Shown: positions 25,178 to 34,476, counted from the first letter of the stretch. The stretch: 64,000 nt of DNA from Streptomyces sp. NBC_00457 (GCF_036014015.1 NZ_CP107905.1:9362001-9426000); one strand, 5' to 3'. The notes: generated by a model not told the origin, from the sequence alone. Translations and numbers: made by a program.

Positions 25178-25963
25178 GTGAGCTTGAGGATCGTTGTCAC
25201 TGTGAAGTACGTGCCCGACGCCACTGGCGACCGGCACTTCGCCGATGACCTGACCGTCGACCGGGACGACGTGGACGGTCTGCTCTCCGAGCTCGACGAG
25301 TACGCGGTCGAGCAGGCGCTGCAGATCGCCGAGGACGCGGACGACGCCGAGATCACCGTCCTGACCGTGGGCCCCGAGGACGCCAAGGACGCGCTCCGCA
25401 AGGCCCTTTCGATGGGCGCCGACAAGGCGATCCACGTCGAGGACGACGACCTGCACGGCACCGACGCCATCGGCACCTCGCTGGTGCTGGCCAAGGCGAT
25501 CGAGAAGGCCGGCTACGACCTGGTCATCTCCGGCATGGCCTCCACCGACGGCACCATGGGCGTCGTACCGGCACTGCTCGCCGAGCGTCTGGGCGTCCCG
25601 CAGGTCACGCTGCTCTCCGAGGTCTCCGTCGAGGACGGCACCGTGAAGGGGCGCCGGGACGGCGACGCCGCGTCCGAGACGCTGGAGGCTTCCCTCCCGG
25701 CCGTCGTGTCGGTCACCGACCAGTCGGGCGAGGCGCGTTACCCGTCCTTCAAGGGCATCATGGCGGCCAAGAAGAAGCCGGTGGAGTCCTGGGACCTGTC
25801 CGACCTGGACCTGGAGGCGGAGGAGGTCGGCCTGGAGGGTTCCTACACGGTCGTCGACTCCGCGGCCGAGCGCCCGGCCCGTACGGCGGGCACGATCGTC
25901 AAGGACGAGGGCGAGGGCGGCAAGCAGCTCGCTGAGTTCCTCGCGGGCCAGAAGTTCATCTGA
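25178..25963 (+). CDS. etfB: Electron transfer flavoprotein, beta subunit
   Basis: A 261-residue subunit of the ETF heterodimer that takes electrons from acyl-CoA dehydrogenases in the cytosol. The N-terminal LRIVVTVKYVPDAT and the later QALQIAEDADDAEITVLTVG (AMP-binding region) are typical, and VISGMASTDGTMGVVPALLAE and LPAVVSVTDQSGEARYPSFK are the standard ETF-beta signature region with the recognition loop. GTG at 25178 follows TAGGAG. etfA begins 54 bases after the stop, in the usual order. The full length and motifs leave little doubt. Confidence 0.96.
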   Translation: MSLRIVVTVKYVPDATGDRHFADDLTVDRDDVDGLLSELDEYAVEQALQIAEDADDAEITVLTVGPEDAKDALRKALSMGADKAIHVEDDDLHGTDAIGTSLVLAKAIEKAGYDLVISGMASTDGTMGVVPALLAERLGVPQVTLLSEVSVEDGTVKGRRDGDAASETLEASLPAVVSVTDQSGEARYPSFKGIMAAKKKPVESWDLSDLDLEAEEVGLEGSYTVVDSAAERPARTAGTIVKDEGEGGKQLAEFLAGQKFI

Positions 25964-26017
25964 GCCCCGATTCGCTACCGCCCCCTCACACTTCGCAAGC
26001 AGGAGAGAAGAAGTCCC

Positions 26018-26980
26018 ATGGCTGAAGTTCTCGTCTACGTCGACCACGTGGACGGTGCCGTCCGCAAGCCCACCCTGGAGCTGCTGACGCTGGCCCGCCG
26101 CGTCGGTGAGCCCGTCGCCGTCGCCCTGGGCAACGGTGCCGCCGACACCGCCGCCACGCTCGCCGAGCACGGCGCCGTGAAGGTCCTCACCCACGAGGCC
26201 GCCGAGTACGCCGACTACTTGGTCGTCCCGAAGGTGGACGCCCTGCAGGCAGCGGTCGAGGCCGTCTCCCCGGCCGCCGTGCTGGTGCCGTCCTCCGCCG
26301 AGGGCAAGGAGATCGCCGCCCGCCTCGCGCTGCGCATCGGCTCCGGCATCATCACCGACGCCATCGACCTGGAGGCCGGCGACGAGGGCCCGGTGGCCAC
26401 GCAGTCGGTGTTCGCCGCCTCCTTCACCACCAAGTCCCGTGTCGCCAAGGGCACCCCGGTCATCACGGTCAAGCCCAACAGCGCCGCCGTGGAGGCCGCT
26501 CCGGCCGCGGGCAGCGTCGAGGCGCTCGCCGTGACCTTCTCCGAGAAGGCCACCGGCGCCAAGGTCACCGCCCGTACGCCGCGTGAGTCGACCGGCCGCC
26601 CGGAGCTGACCGAGGCCGCGATCGTGGTCTCCGGCGGCCGTGGCGTGAACGGCGCGGAGAACTTCGCGATCATCGAGGGACTCGCCGACTCCCTCGGCGC
26701 GGCCGTCGGTGCCTCGCGTGCCGCCGTCGACGCCGGCTGGTACCCGCACACCAACCAGGTCGGCCAGACCGGCAAGTCCGTCTCGCCGCAGCTGTACATC
26801 GCCTCCGGCATCTCCGGCGCCATCCAGCACCGCGCCGGTATGCAGACCTCGAAGACGATCGTGGCGATCAACAAGGACGCCGAGGCCCCGATCTTCGACC
26901 TCGTCGACTACGGCGTCGTCGGCGACCTCTTCGACGTCGTCCCGCAGCTCACCGAGGAGATCAAGACCCGCAAGGGCTGA
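26018..26980 (+). CDS. etfA: Electron transfer flavoprotein, alpha subunit
   Basis: A 320-residue FAD-binding subunit of ETF. The N-terminal domain reads [21 protein letters not shown]. The C-terminal FAD domain carries [42 protein letters not shown] and the signature [19 protein letters not shown] near residue 255, ending in IDLV-like and DYGVVGDLF segments. ATG at 26018 follows GGAGAGAAG. It forms an operon with etfB and is closed by a strong terminator. Confidence 0.96.
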   Translation: MAEVLVYVDHVDGAVRKPTLELLTLARRVGEPVAVALGNGAADTAATLAEHGAVKVLTHEAAEYADYLVVPKVDALQAAVEAVSPAAVLVPSSAEGKEIAARLALRIGSGIITDAIDLEAGDEGPVATQSVFAASFTTKSRVAKGTPVITVKPNSAAVEAAPAAGSVEALAVTFSEKATGAKVTARTPRESTGRPELTEAAIVVSGGRGVNGAENFAIIEGLADSLGAAVGASRAAVDAGWYPHTNQVGQTGKSVSPQLYIASGISGAIQHRAGMQTSKTIVAINKDAEAPIFDLVDYGVVGDLFDVVPQLTEEIKTRKG

Positions 26981-27006
26981 GCCCCCGATAACTGGCCGCG
27001 CTGAAC

Positions 27007-27044
27007 GAGGCCCCCGCGACCGTGCCCACGGTCGCGGGGGCCTC
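27007..27044. terminator. Strong bidirectional terminator after etfA
   Basis: GAGGCCCCCGCGACCGTG (27007-27024) pairs perfectly over 18 bases with CACGGTCGCGGGGGCCTC (27027-27044), leaving a minimal loop. It separates etfA from the convergent hydrolase gene, which ends at 27048. Confidence 0.92.
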
Positions 27045-27047
27045 GGC

Positions 27048-27959
27048 TCATCCCAGGGTCAGCGACGCCTGCACCGGCAGATGGTCGCTCGGGAACTGCC
27101 CGTCCACGGCGAAGGTGTTGATCGACGCCTTGTGCGCCGTGACCCCCGGCGTGGTCAGGATCCAGTCGATCCGGTCGCCGTTCGGCGTCAGCGGCCGGTA
27201 TCCGTGGAAGGTCGCGTACAGCGGGCCGCGCTCGGCGGCCGTGTCCCAGGTGTCGACGAGACCGGCGTCCAGCAGGGTGTCGTAGACGATGTTCTTGTGG
27301 GCGGCCACGTTGAAGTCGCCGGTCGCTATCAAGGGCAGGGAGCGGTCGAGGGCGGTGAGCCGCTGGGTGATGAGTTGGGCGGAGCGCTCGCGCGCGTACT
27401 GGCTGGCGTGGTCGAAGTGCGTGTTGAGGACGTAGAACTCCCGTCCGCCGTCGTGCCGGTCGCGGAAGCGGACCCAGGTGACCATCCGGGCGAAGCCCGC
27501 GCCCCAGGTGTTCGAGCCGATCACGTCCGGGGTGTCGGAAAGCCAGAAGTGGTCGTACTCGGTGGGCGTGAGGCGTCGCCTGTCGTAGAAGACCGCCATG
27601 GACTCGTCCCGGCTGCCGTGCAGGCGGCCGGTGCCGATCCAGTCGTAGTGGCTGCCGAGATCGTTCCCGATGTCGAGCAGCTGGTGGAAGATGCCCTCCT
27701 GGGTGCCGATGACGTGCGGGGCCTCGCGGTGCAGCAGTTCGCGCATCACCGGTCTGCGGACGGCCCAGCTGTTGGGCTCGGTGGTGCTGGCGAAGCGCAG
27801 GTTGAAGGACATGACCTTCAGACGACGGCCCGTGGATCGGGGTTCGCCCGCCGAGGCGGACGGTCCGGACAGTGCTGTACTGGAGATCGGAACGGCGACC
27901 GCCGCCGCTAACGCGGCCTTCATACCCAGACGGCGCGTGACTCGGCTGTGCTGCGGCAC
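27048..27959 (-). CDS. Secreted endonuclease/exonuclease/phosphatase-family hydrolase
   Basis: A 303-residue metal-dependent phosphoesterase exported from the cell. The N-terminus holds a twin-arginine-like motif, VTRRLGMKAALAAAVAVP, so Tat export is likely. The EEP fold is clear: KVMSFNLRFAS, the catalytic glutamate in IGTQEGIFHQ, FYVLNTHFDHAS with the histidine, IATGDFNVAAHKN, RIDWILTT, and the final SDHLPV. The family includes nucleases and sphingomyelinase- or inositol-type phosphatases; the substrate cannot be told. GTG at 27959 follows AAGGAG, giving the right signal length; a GTG further upstream is rejected. Confidence 0.88.
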   Translation of the reverse strand: MPQHSRVTRRLGMKAALAAAVAVPISSTALSGPSASAGEPRSTGRRLKVMSFNLRFASTTEPNSWAVRRPVMRELLHREAPHVIGTQEGIFHQLLDIGNDLGSHYDWIGTGRLHGSRDESMAVFYDRRRLTPTEYDHFWLSDTPDVIGSNTWGAGFARMVTWVRFRDRHDGGREFYVLNTHFDHASQYARERSAQLITQRLTALDRSLPLIATGDFNVAAHKNIVYDTLLDAGLVDTWDTAAERGPLYATFHGYRPLTPNGDRIDWILTTPGVTAHKASINTFAVDGQFPSDHLPVQASLTLG

Positions 27960-28107
27960 GGGGGCTCCTTCGGTAGGGCTGCCGGACGAGTCGTGCATAC
28001 GGAAGTGTTCTACCGTCACGTGAGATGGGCGTGAACATGCCGATAGCCCGGAGTGGACCGATACGGAAGTGGTGTTGACCGGCGGGAAGATCCCCGGATA
28101 ACTTCGT

Positions 28108-28137
28108 TCTACGGATTGTTGATTCCGTAGAGCGGAA
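28108..28137. promoter_or_regulatory. Interleaved dyads before the HpcH/HpaI-type aldolase
   Basis: TCTACGGA (28108-28115) and TCCGTAGA (28124-28131) form one inverted repeat. TTCCG-TAGAG-CGGAA (28123-28137) forms a second that shares its middle arm. The latter resembles IclR-type TTCC...GGAA sites. The two overlap the expected promoter, so one regulator may bind in two registers. Confidence 0.6.
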
Positions 28138-28153
28138 AACAGGAGGCTGTGGG

Positions 28154-29458
28154 ATGGGTCAGGGCCAGCAGGAGCAGGTGGCGACGAGCCTCGCGGGCGC
28201 CGTCAGCGAGGAGATCAGCGCCTCTCTCGCGCCGGTCGACGCCGAACTGGAGCGCCGCTATCCCGGCGACCCCGGCACCCGCCAGCCCGTCCACACCGTC
28301 TACGTCCCCGGAGACGTCTTCGCCGCCGGCACCGTCCGCTCCTGGGGCGACCAGGCCCTCACCGCCCTCGACGAACACGCCCCGGACGCCGCCTCCTTCG
28401 CCGCCGTCCTCGGCCTCGCGGACGACCTCGCCGAGCCCGTGTACGCGCGCGTGCGCGCCAAGCTGGAGCACGAGCCCATCGAAGACCTGCGCGTCGACTT
28501 CGAGGACGGCTACGGCCCGCGCCCGGAAGCCGAGGAGGACGAGGCGGCGGCCCGCGCGGCACGGCTGATCGCTCAGGCCTACGAGAACGGCACGGCGGCG
28601 CCGTACATGGGCATCCGCATGAAGTGCATGGAGGCGCCGGTCCGCGACCGGGGCATCCGCACCCTGGACATCTTCCTCACCGGCCTCATGGAGGCGGGCG
28701 GGCTGCCCGGCGGGCTGGTCCTGACGCTGCCCAAGGTGACCTACGCCGAGCAGGTCACCGCCATGGTGCGGCTCCTGGAGGCCTTCGAGAAGGCGCGCGG
28801 CATCGAGCCCGGCCGGATCGGCTTCGAGATCCAGATCGAGACCAGCCAGTCCATCCTCGCCGCCGACGGCACCGCGACCGTCGCCCGCATGATCCAGGCC
28901 GCCGAGGGCCGCGCCACCGGACTGCACTACGGCACCTTCGACTACAGCGCCTGCCTCGGCGTCTCCGCCGCCCACCAGGCCAGCGACCACCCCGCCGCCG
29001 ACCACGCCAAGGCGATCATGCAGGTCGCGGCAGCTGGCACGGGCGTACGCGTGTCGGACGGCTCCACCAACGTCCTCCCGGTCGGCACGACCGAGAAGGT
29101 CCACGACGCCTGGCGACTGCACTACGGCCTCACCCGGCGCGCCCTGGCCCGCGCCTACTACCAGGGCTGGGACATGCACCCCGGGCACATCCCGACCCGG
29201 TATGCGGCCGTCTTCGCCTTCTACCGCGAGGGCTTCGAGCAGGCCGCGGCCCGGCTGACCCGGTACGCCAACCGGGCGGGTGGCGACGTCATGGACGAGC
29301 CCGCCACCGCCAAGGCCCTCAGCGGCTATCTGCTGCGCGGCCTGGACTGCGGCGCGCTGGACATCGCCGAGGTAGCCCGCGCGACCGGGCTGACCCGTGC
29401 CGACCTGGAGGGCTTCGCGGCGCCCAGGCGGGCCGATCTCACGGTCTTGGCCAAGTGA
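28154..29458 (+). CDS. HpcH/HpaI-type aldolase/citrate-lyase family protein (DUF6986-like)
   Basis: A 434-residue cytosolic protein with the PEP/pyruvate TIM-barrel features of HpcH/HpaI or malate synthase-related enzymes. RVDFEDGYGPRPEAEEDE supplies acidic metal ligands, KVTYAEQVTAMVRLLEAF follows, GFEIQIETSQSILAADG contains the second acidic ligand, and LHYGTFDYSACLG is typical of the malate-synthase/aldolase class. GWDMHPGHIPTRYAAVFAFY near the end closes the site. AGGAGG precedes ATG at 28154. I know it as the DUF6986 type from memory; the substrate, perhaps a C2-C4 acyl or oxo-acid, is not established. Confidence 0.8.
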   Translation: MGQGQQEQVATSLAGAVSEEISASLAPVDAELERRYPGDPGTRQPVHTVYVPGDVFAAGTVRSWGDQALTALDEHAPDAASFAAVLGLADDLAEPVYARVRAKLEHEPIEDLRVDFEDGYGPRPEAEEDEAAARAARLIAQAYENGTAAPYMGIRMKCMEAPVRDRGIRTLDIFLTGLMEAGGLPGGLVLTLPKVTYAEQVTAMVRLLEAFEKARGIEPGRIGFEIQIETSQSILAADGTATVARMIQAAEGRATGLHYGTFDYSACLGVSAAHQASDHPAADHAKAIMQVAAAGTGVRVSDGSTNVLPVGTTEKVHDAWRLHYGLTRRALARAYYQGWDMHPGHIPTRYAAVFAFYREGFEQAAARLTRYANRAGGDVMDEPATAKALSGYLLRGLDCGALDIAEVARATGLTRADLEGFAAPRRADLTVLAK

Positions 29459-29562
29459 CGAAGTAGCGGAGCTGTCACAGCCGAGGCCGCCCGGCCGCGT
29501 TGTCACTGGCGCCCCTTAGTCTGGTCACCACTCATCAGACGTGTCACAGGAACGGGGCGGCG

Positions 29563-31476
29563 GTGTCTTCGGGGGAGTACGGACAGGCGGACGGGACCGG
29601 TCGGCTGCTGGCCGGGCGCTATCGTGCCGTGGCGCAACTCGGGCGCGGCGGCATGGGCGTGGTCTGGAGAGCCGTCGACGAGGTGCTCGGCCGCGAGGTC
29701 GCCGTCAAGGAACTGCGCACGTACACCGACGCCGATGGACCCGAACTCGCCGATCTCCGGGTGCGGATGCAGCGCGAGGCCCGCGCCGCGGCCCGGATGC
29801 GCCATCCCGGAGTCGTGGCCGTGCACGACGTCGCCGAGGTCGACGGCCGCCCGCTGATCGTCATGGAGCTGGTGGACGGCCCGTCCCTGGACGACGTGCT
29901 GCGGGAACACGGCACCATCGACCCGCGCGAGGCGGCCAGGATCGGCGCCAAGGTGATGGACGCGCTGGCCGCCGCCCATCGCGCCGGTGTCCTGCACCGC
30001 GACGTGAAGCCCGGCAACATCCTGCTGGAGCGCACCGGCCGGGTCGTCCTCACCGACTTCGGCATCGCCACCATGGAGGACCCGGGCGACGGCTCCGCGA
30101 CCCACCTCACTCGCAGCGGCGAACTCGTCGGCTCCCTCGACTACTTGGCGCCCGAGCGGGCCCAGGGCGCCGACCCCGGCCCGGCCTCCGACGTCTGGGC
30201 CCTGGGCGCCACGCTCTACGCGGCCGTCGAGGGCGTCTCGCCCTTCCGCCGTACGTCGACCTACTCCACCCTCACCGCGATCGTCTCCGAACCGCTGCCG
30301 GAGCCACGCCGGGCCGGGCCCCTGGGTCCCGTCCTCCAACTCCTGCTGGACAAGCGCCCCGAGGGCCGTCCGGAGGCCGACGCGGCGCGGGAGCTGCTGC
30401 AGCGAGTGGCGGACGGCTCCGGGGCGGACGTACCGACGACGATGCTGCGGGGGAGCGAGGCGCCCCGGGAGGAGACACAGCGCAGCGTTCCGGCGGTACC
30501 GCCGGGGTTCGGGCCGCCGGAGTCCGGTGGGTCGGCGGCACAGGGGGCGGACGGGCCGGGACGGTCCGGGCAGGAGGGACAGGCCGGTTCGGAGACGCCC
30601 GTCTTCGGGTCGCCGGTGCAGGCGGGTCAGGGCAGACCCCCCGGCTTCGGATCGCCGGAGCACGCGGATTCGCCGACGCCCGGCTTCGGATCGCCGGTGG
30701 GGGACAGCTCAGGGGTGCCCGGCTCCGGCTCACGCGTGCCCGGCTCCGGCTCCGCCGCGTCCGCCGCCCGGGCCTCGGCCGCCACCGGCCCCATCCCCGC
30801 GTCGCCCCCTTCCCGTCGCAAGGGCCGCGTCCTGCTGGCCGCCGCGGCCGTGACCGTCGTCCTCGCGGCCACCGCGGTCACGGTCACCCTGCTGAACAAC
30901 ACCGACGACGCGGAAGCCGGTGCCGGGCCCACGTCCTCCGCCACCACATCCGCCGGTGCCACGTCCTCGGCGTCCGGCAGTCCCGGCGCCGACCGCTCAG
31001 CCTCCGCCCACCCCACGGAGCAGGGCGACGAGAAGAAGCGCACCCCGACGACGCCGCCCGAGAAGGGCGAGGGCGCGTCCGGCGGCCAGGCTTCCACGCC
31101 CACGCCGAGCAAGTCCGCCGGCGGCGGCACCACGGAGGGCGGCGCCGGCGGCGGCGGTGCGAACGGCGGGAACGGCGCGACCACCCCGGCGCCGACGGCC
31201 GCCTGTGTGTCCATAGGCGGCGGCAAGTACAACTGCGAGGTCTGGCGCACCGCCACCTCATACGTCGACGGCACCGAGGTGGGAGTCCTCAACAAGGGCA
31301 CCAACTACTTCTACTGCCAGTCCAACCTGGGGCGACGGGAGACCTACGGCGAGTGGACCAACGTCTGGTGGGCCAAGACGGACGACGACAGCGGCAACAC
31401 GAACGTCTACGTCAGTGACGTCTACATCAGGGGCGGCAACAACGACGAGCCGGTCCCCGGACTCCCGGTCTGCTGA
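29563..31476 (+). CDS. Membrane Ser/Thr protein kinase with extracellular SH3-like C-terminus
   Basis: A 637-residue transmembrane kinase. The N-terminal domain has the glycine loop LGRGGMG, the AVKEL lysine, HRDVKPGNILL, DFGIATM and SLDYLAPERA. About 120 proline/glycine-rich residues with repeated P-G-F-G-S-P and PGSGS units follow. The single span VLLAAAAVTVVLAATAVTVTLL is near residues 422-443, then comes a Ser/Thr/Pro-rich outer linker. The last 90 residues (from ACVSIGGGKYNCE) form a cysteine-bearing SH3-like module in place of PASTA repeats; it probably senses a wall or envelope ligand. GTG at 29563 is preferred. The 3' end overlaps the convergent gene by 55 bases. Confidence 0.9.
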   Translation: MSSGEYGQADGTGRLLAGRYRAVAQLGRGGMGVVWRAVDEVLGREVAVKELRTYTDADGPELADLRVRMQREARAAARMRHPGVVAVHDVAEVDGRPLIVMELVDGPSLDDVLREHGTIDPREAARIGAKVMDALAAAHRAGVLHRDVKPGNILLERTGRVVLTDFGIATMEDPGDGSATHLTRSGELVGSLDYLAPERAQGADPGPASDVWALGATLYAAVEGVSPFRRTSTYSTLTAIVSEPLPEPRRAGPLGPVLQLLLDKRPEGRPEADAARELLQRVADGSGADVPTTMLRGSEAPREETQRSVPAVPPGFGPPESGGSAAQGADGPGRSGQEGQAGSETPVFGSPVQAGQGRPPGFGSPEHADSPTPGFGSPVGDSSGVPGSGSRVPGSGSAASAARASAATGPIPASPPSRRKGRVLLAAAAVTVVLAATAVTVTLLNNTDDAEAGAGPTSSATTSAGATSSASGSPGADRSASAHPTEQGDEKKRTPTTPPEKGEGASGGQASTPTPSKSAGGGTTEGGAGGGGANGGNGATTPAPTAACVSIGGGKYNCEVWRTATSYVDGTEVGVLNKGTNYFYCQSNLGRRETYGEWTNVWWAKTDDDSGNTNVYVSDVYIRGGNNDEPVPGLPVC

Positions 31477-32216
31477 ACCGGCAGATACCGCTCCAGCCCC
31501 GAGGAAGTCACCAGCTTCTCCTCGCCCAGCAGCCGCGTCCCCGCCGCGCACACCCGTCCGTCGGCACGCGCGCGCATGCAGAAGTCCTCGGGGGTGACGC
31601 CGAACAGCTCCCTCAACCGCGGTGAACCCGTGAGGAGTTCGGTGAGCAGGGCCCGCTGCCCAGGGTGGGTGCGCGGCGCGCCGGTGCCGTTGTGCAGGAC
31701 GCCGCGGCGATTGACGTAGATGTAGGCGCCGGGCAGCGCGGTGCCGTCGGCCAACTCCACCAGCACCTGCGGCGCGGGCAGCCAGGCGCGGCCGTAGTTG
31801 CCGTCCGGCAGCGGCACGCCCTCGCTCGCGTCGACCACGGCGAGCTGCTCGACGTCCAGCCAGGTGACGAACAACTCCCGCACCCGCCCCGGCGCTTCGA
31901 ACGGCGACGCGGACACGTACCCCATGCGGCTCACATGCGCGGAGACGCCGATCTCGACGCCCGTGACGCGGGCCTTCACCATCGGCACGGGGGCGCCGAT
32001 CCCGGACTCGGCCATCTTGTACCGCAGCTGGGCAGGGCACGCGTTGGAGCCGACCGCGAGGACGGGGACGCGGTCCTGGTACACCAGACGGTCGAGCGGC
32101 AGCAGCCGGTCACCGTCCAGGAGGCCGGACTCGCCCGGCCACACACCGGGGTAGTCCAGCGGATGATCGCGCGGAGCCTCGGCCAGGCCCAGCGATTCCA
32201 GGGTGCGGTCGTCCAC
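31422..32216 (-). CDS. Conserved hypothetical protein
   Basis: A 264-residue protein without signal or membrane span. I do not recognise it. The segment VPVLAVGSNACPAQLRYKMA (about residues 50-69) resembles the glycine-serine-asparagine turn of gamma-glutamylcyclotransferase-like folds, and YVSASPFEAPGRVRELFVTWLD and YIYVNRRGVLHNG follow, which would fit such a small beta-barrel fold, but the catalytic glutamate is not obvious. Eight bases separate it from the LacI gene, so it likely shares that transcript. Its 3' end runs 55 bases into the kinase gene on the other strand. Confidence 0.72.
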   Translation of the reverse strand: MDDRTLESLGLAEAPRDHPLDYPGVWPGESGLLDGDRLLPLDRLVYQDRVPVLAVGSNACPAQLRYKMAESGIGAPVPMVKARVTGVEIGVSAHVSRMGYVSASPFEAPGRVRELFVTWLDVEQLAVVDASEGVPLPDGNYGRAWLPAPQVLVELADGTALPGAYIYVNRRGVLHNGTGAPRTHPGQRALLTELLTGSPRLRELFGVTPEDFCMRARADGRVCAAGTRLLGEEKLVTSSGLERYLPVQQTGSPGTGSSLLPPLM

Positions 32217-32223
32217 GGGCGCC

Positions 32224-33285
32224 TCAGTCCGTCGGCGGCAGTTCGCCAGAGCCGCGGGTGATCAGCCGGGTCGGGAGCTCGATGCGCTCCGGGACGACCA
32301 GCGAGCCGTCCAGCTGGCGGAAGAGACGCTCGGCCGCGGTACGGCCGAGGGTGGCGGCGTCCTGCGCGACGACCGTGACGCCCGGCTGCAGCAGATCGGC
32401 GAGCTCGATGTCGTCGAACCCGACCAGGGCGACGCGGCGGGACTGCTCGGCGAGCACCCGGACCACGGTGACCGTCACCCGGTTGTTGCCCGCGAAGATC
32501 GCCGTGACGGGAGAGGGGCCGGAGAGCATCTGCTCGGCCGCGCGGCGCACCCGCTCGGGGTCGGTCACCCCCAGCGACATCCACGACTCCTCGACCGATA
32601 TCCCCGCGTCCTCCATGGCCGCCCGGTAGCCGCGCAGCCGCTCGGCGGCCGTGTGGATGCGGGGCATGTCGCCGATGAAGCCGATCCGGCGGTGCCCGTG
32701 GCCGATGAGGTGGGCCACACCGTCGCGGGCGCCGCCGTAGCTGTCCGACAGCACCACATCGGCGTCGATCTTCCCGGCCGGACGGTCCACGAACACGGTG
32801 GCCACGCCCGCCCGCAGCTCGGGCTCCAGGTAGCGGTGGTCGTCACCGGCCGGGATGACCAGCAGCCCGTCCACCCGCCGTGCGCACAGCGCCAGCACCA
32901 GCTCCTGCTCACGGTCGGGGTCCTCCGCGCTGGAGCCGTTGATGAGCAGGGCACCGTGCGCGCGGGCCACCTCCTCGACCGCGCGGCTGAGCGGGCCGTA
33001 GAACGGGTCAGCGAGGTCCTCCAGGACCAGGCCGATGCTCGCCGTGCGGCCCTTGCGCAGCACCCGCGCGCTGTCGTTGCGGCGGAAGCCCAGCGCGTCG
33101 ATGGCCTCCTGGACGCGGCGCTCCGTCTCCGGGGTGACCCCCGGCTCCGCGTTGACCACGCGCGAGACGGTCTTGAGTCCGACTCCCGCACGCGCCGCGA
33201 CGTCCTTCATGGTCGGACGATTGCCGTAGCGGTTCCCGGGGATGCGGTCTGCGAGGCGATCTGCACGGCGGCTGGTCTCGGGCAC
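32224..33285 (-). CDS. LacI-family repressor
   Basis: A roughly 353-residue repressor. The DNA-binding headpiece reads PTMKDVAARAGVGLKTVSRVVN, then comes the hinge helix and the periplasmic-binding-like sugar domain (IGLVLEDLADPFYGPLSRAVEE, GLLVIPAGDD, VALVGFDDIELAD). The start is uncertain: GTG at 33285, after AGGA, gives a short N-terminal tail; ATG at 33330 or 33360 would extend it. The ROK kinase is divergent, and the shared promoter holds a GACAACGTTGTC palindrome, so it most likely represses itself and the kinase. The ligand is probably a sugar or sugar phosphate. Confidence 0.88.
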   Translation of the reverse strand: MPETSRRADRLADRIPGNRYGNRPTMKDVAARAGVGLKTVSRVVNAEPGVTPETERRVQEAIDALGFRRNDSARVLRKGRTASIGLVLEDLADPFYGPLSRAVEEVARAHGALLINGSSAEDPDREQELVLALCARRVDGLLVIPAGDDHRYLEPELRAGVATVFVDRPAGKIDADVVLSDSYGGARDGVAHLIGHGHRRIGFIGDMPRIHTAAERLRGYRAAMEDAGISVEESWMSLGVTDPERVRRAAEQMLSGPSPVTAIFAGNNRVTVTVVRVLAEQSRRVALVGFDDIELADLLQPGVTVVAQDAATLGRTAAERLFRQLDGSLVVPERIELPTRLITRGSGELPPTD

Positions 33286-33368
33286 GGTGCGGTGTCCTGT
33301 CCTGTCGTCCACGGGGATGCGTCGGGCCATGGGTATGTATGAGGATGTGGCGTCGAGCATAGAGCCTG

Positions 33369-33380
33369 GACAACGTTGTC
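33369..33380. promoter_or_regulatory. LacI-type operator
   Basis: GACAACGTTGTC is a perfect 12-bp palindrome with the central CG typical of LacI/GalR sites. It lies between the divergent LacI and ROK genes, 119 bases before the ROK start. Confidence 0.8.
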
Positions 33381-33498
33381 AGATGCGGGAGAGACTGTCC
33401 ACCGCAATCTCCGGCCTACGTCCCCACCGTGAGACCGGCCCGCCCTTTTCCCGTGGTTGACGGGGAGAACCGATCCTTGACCGGGAGATCAGACACAG

Positions 33499-34452
33499 AT
33501 GCACACCGACTTCGTGGCTGCGCTCGACATCGGCGGCACCAAGATCGCCGGAGCGCTGGTGGACGGCCACGGCAGCATCCTGGTGCGTGCCCAGCGCGCG
33601 ACTCCGGCACAGGAGGACGGCGACACCGTGATGGCGGCCGTCGAGGAGGTGCTCGGCGAACTGACCGCGTCCGAGCTGTGGGGGCGGGCCACCGCGCTCG
33701 GTATCGGCAGCGCGGGTCCGGTGGACGCCTCCGCGGGCACGGTGAGCCCGGTGAACGTGCCCGGCTGGCGCGACTACCCGCTCGTCCGGCGGGTGCGCGC
33801 CGCCGCCGGAGGGCTGCCCGTCGAGCTGATCGGTGACGGAGTGGCGATCACCGCGGCCGAGCACTGGCAGGGCGCCGCCCGCGGGCACGACAACGCGCTG
33901 TGCATGGTCGTCTCCACGGGGGTCGGCGGCGGCCTGGTCCTCGGCGGCCAGCTGCATCCCGGGCCGACCGGCAACGCGGGCCACATCGGGCACATCAGCG
34001 TGGATCTCGACGGCGACGGCTGCCCGTGCGGTTCGCGCGGCTGCGTGGAGCGCATCGCGAGCGGCCCCAACATCGCGCGGCGCGCCCTCGAAGGCGGCTG
34101 GAGTCCGGGCCCCGACGGTGACACCTCCGCCGCCGCGGTGGCGGCCGCCGCCCGCGAGGGCGACCCCGTGGCCGTAGCCTCCTTCGAACGCGCCGCCCAG
34201 GCACTGGCCGCCGGCATCGCGGCCACCGCGACCCTCGTCGAGATCGACATCGCCGTCGTCGGCGGGGGCGTCGGCAAGGCGGGCGATGTGCTCTTCACGC
34301 CGCTGCGCAAGGCGTTGAGCGACTACGCGACGCTCTCCTTCGTACAGCGCCTGACCGTGGTGCCGGCGCAGATGGGGACCGACGCCGGACTGGTGGGCGC
34401 TGCCGCCGCCGCGCTCGCCAAGCGGCCGGACGCGGCCGCTGCGGGGGTGTGA
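33499..34452 (+). CDS. ROK-family sugar kinase
   Basis: A 317-residue kinase that phosphorylates a hexose, most likely glucose, N-acetylglucosamine or a similar sugar. The phosphate motif is ALDIGGTKIAGALVD, the ROK signature includes STGVGGGLVLGGQL and the zinc-binding GDGCPCGSRGCVE (cysteines near residues 176-183), and the adenosine motif is VVGGGVGKAGD. It has no DNA-binding domain, so it is a kinase and not a repressor of the NagC kind. It is divergent from a LacI gene with an operator between, and is followed by a terminator hairpin. Confidence 0.92.
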   Translation: MHTDFVAALDIGGTKIAGALVDGHGSILVRAQRATPAQEDGDTVMAAVEEVLGELTASELWGRATALGIGSAGPVDASAGTVSPVNVPGWRDYPLVRRVRAAAGGLPVELIGDGVAITAAEHWQGAARGHDNALCMVVSTGVGGGLVLGGQLHPGPTGNAGHIGHISVDLDGDGCPCGSRGCVERIASGPNIARRALEGGWSPGPDGDTSAAAVAAAAREGDPVAVASFERAAQALAAGIAATATLVEIDIAVVGGGVGKAGDVLFTPLRKALSDYATLSFVQRLTVVPAQMGTDAGLVGAAAAALAKRPDAAAAGV

Positions 34453-34476
34453 GGCGGCACCTCGGCAGGAACGTTC

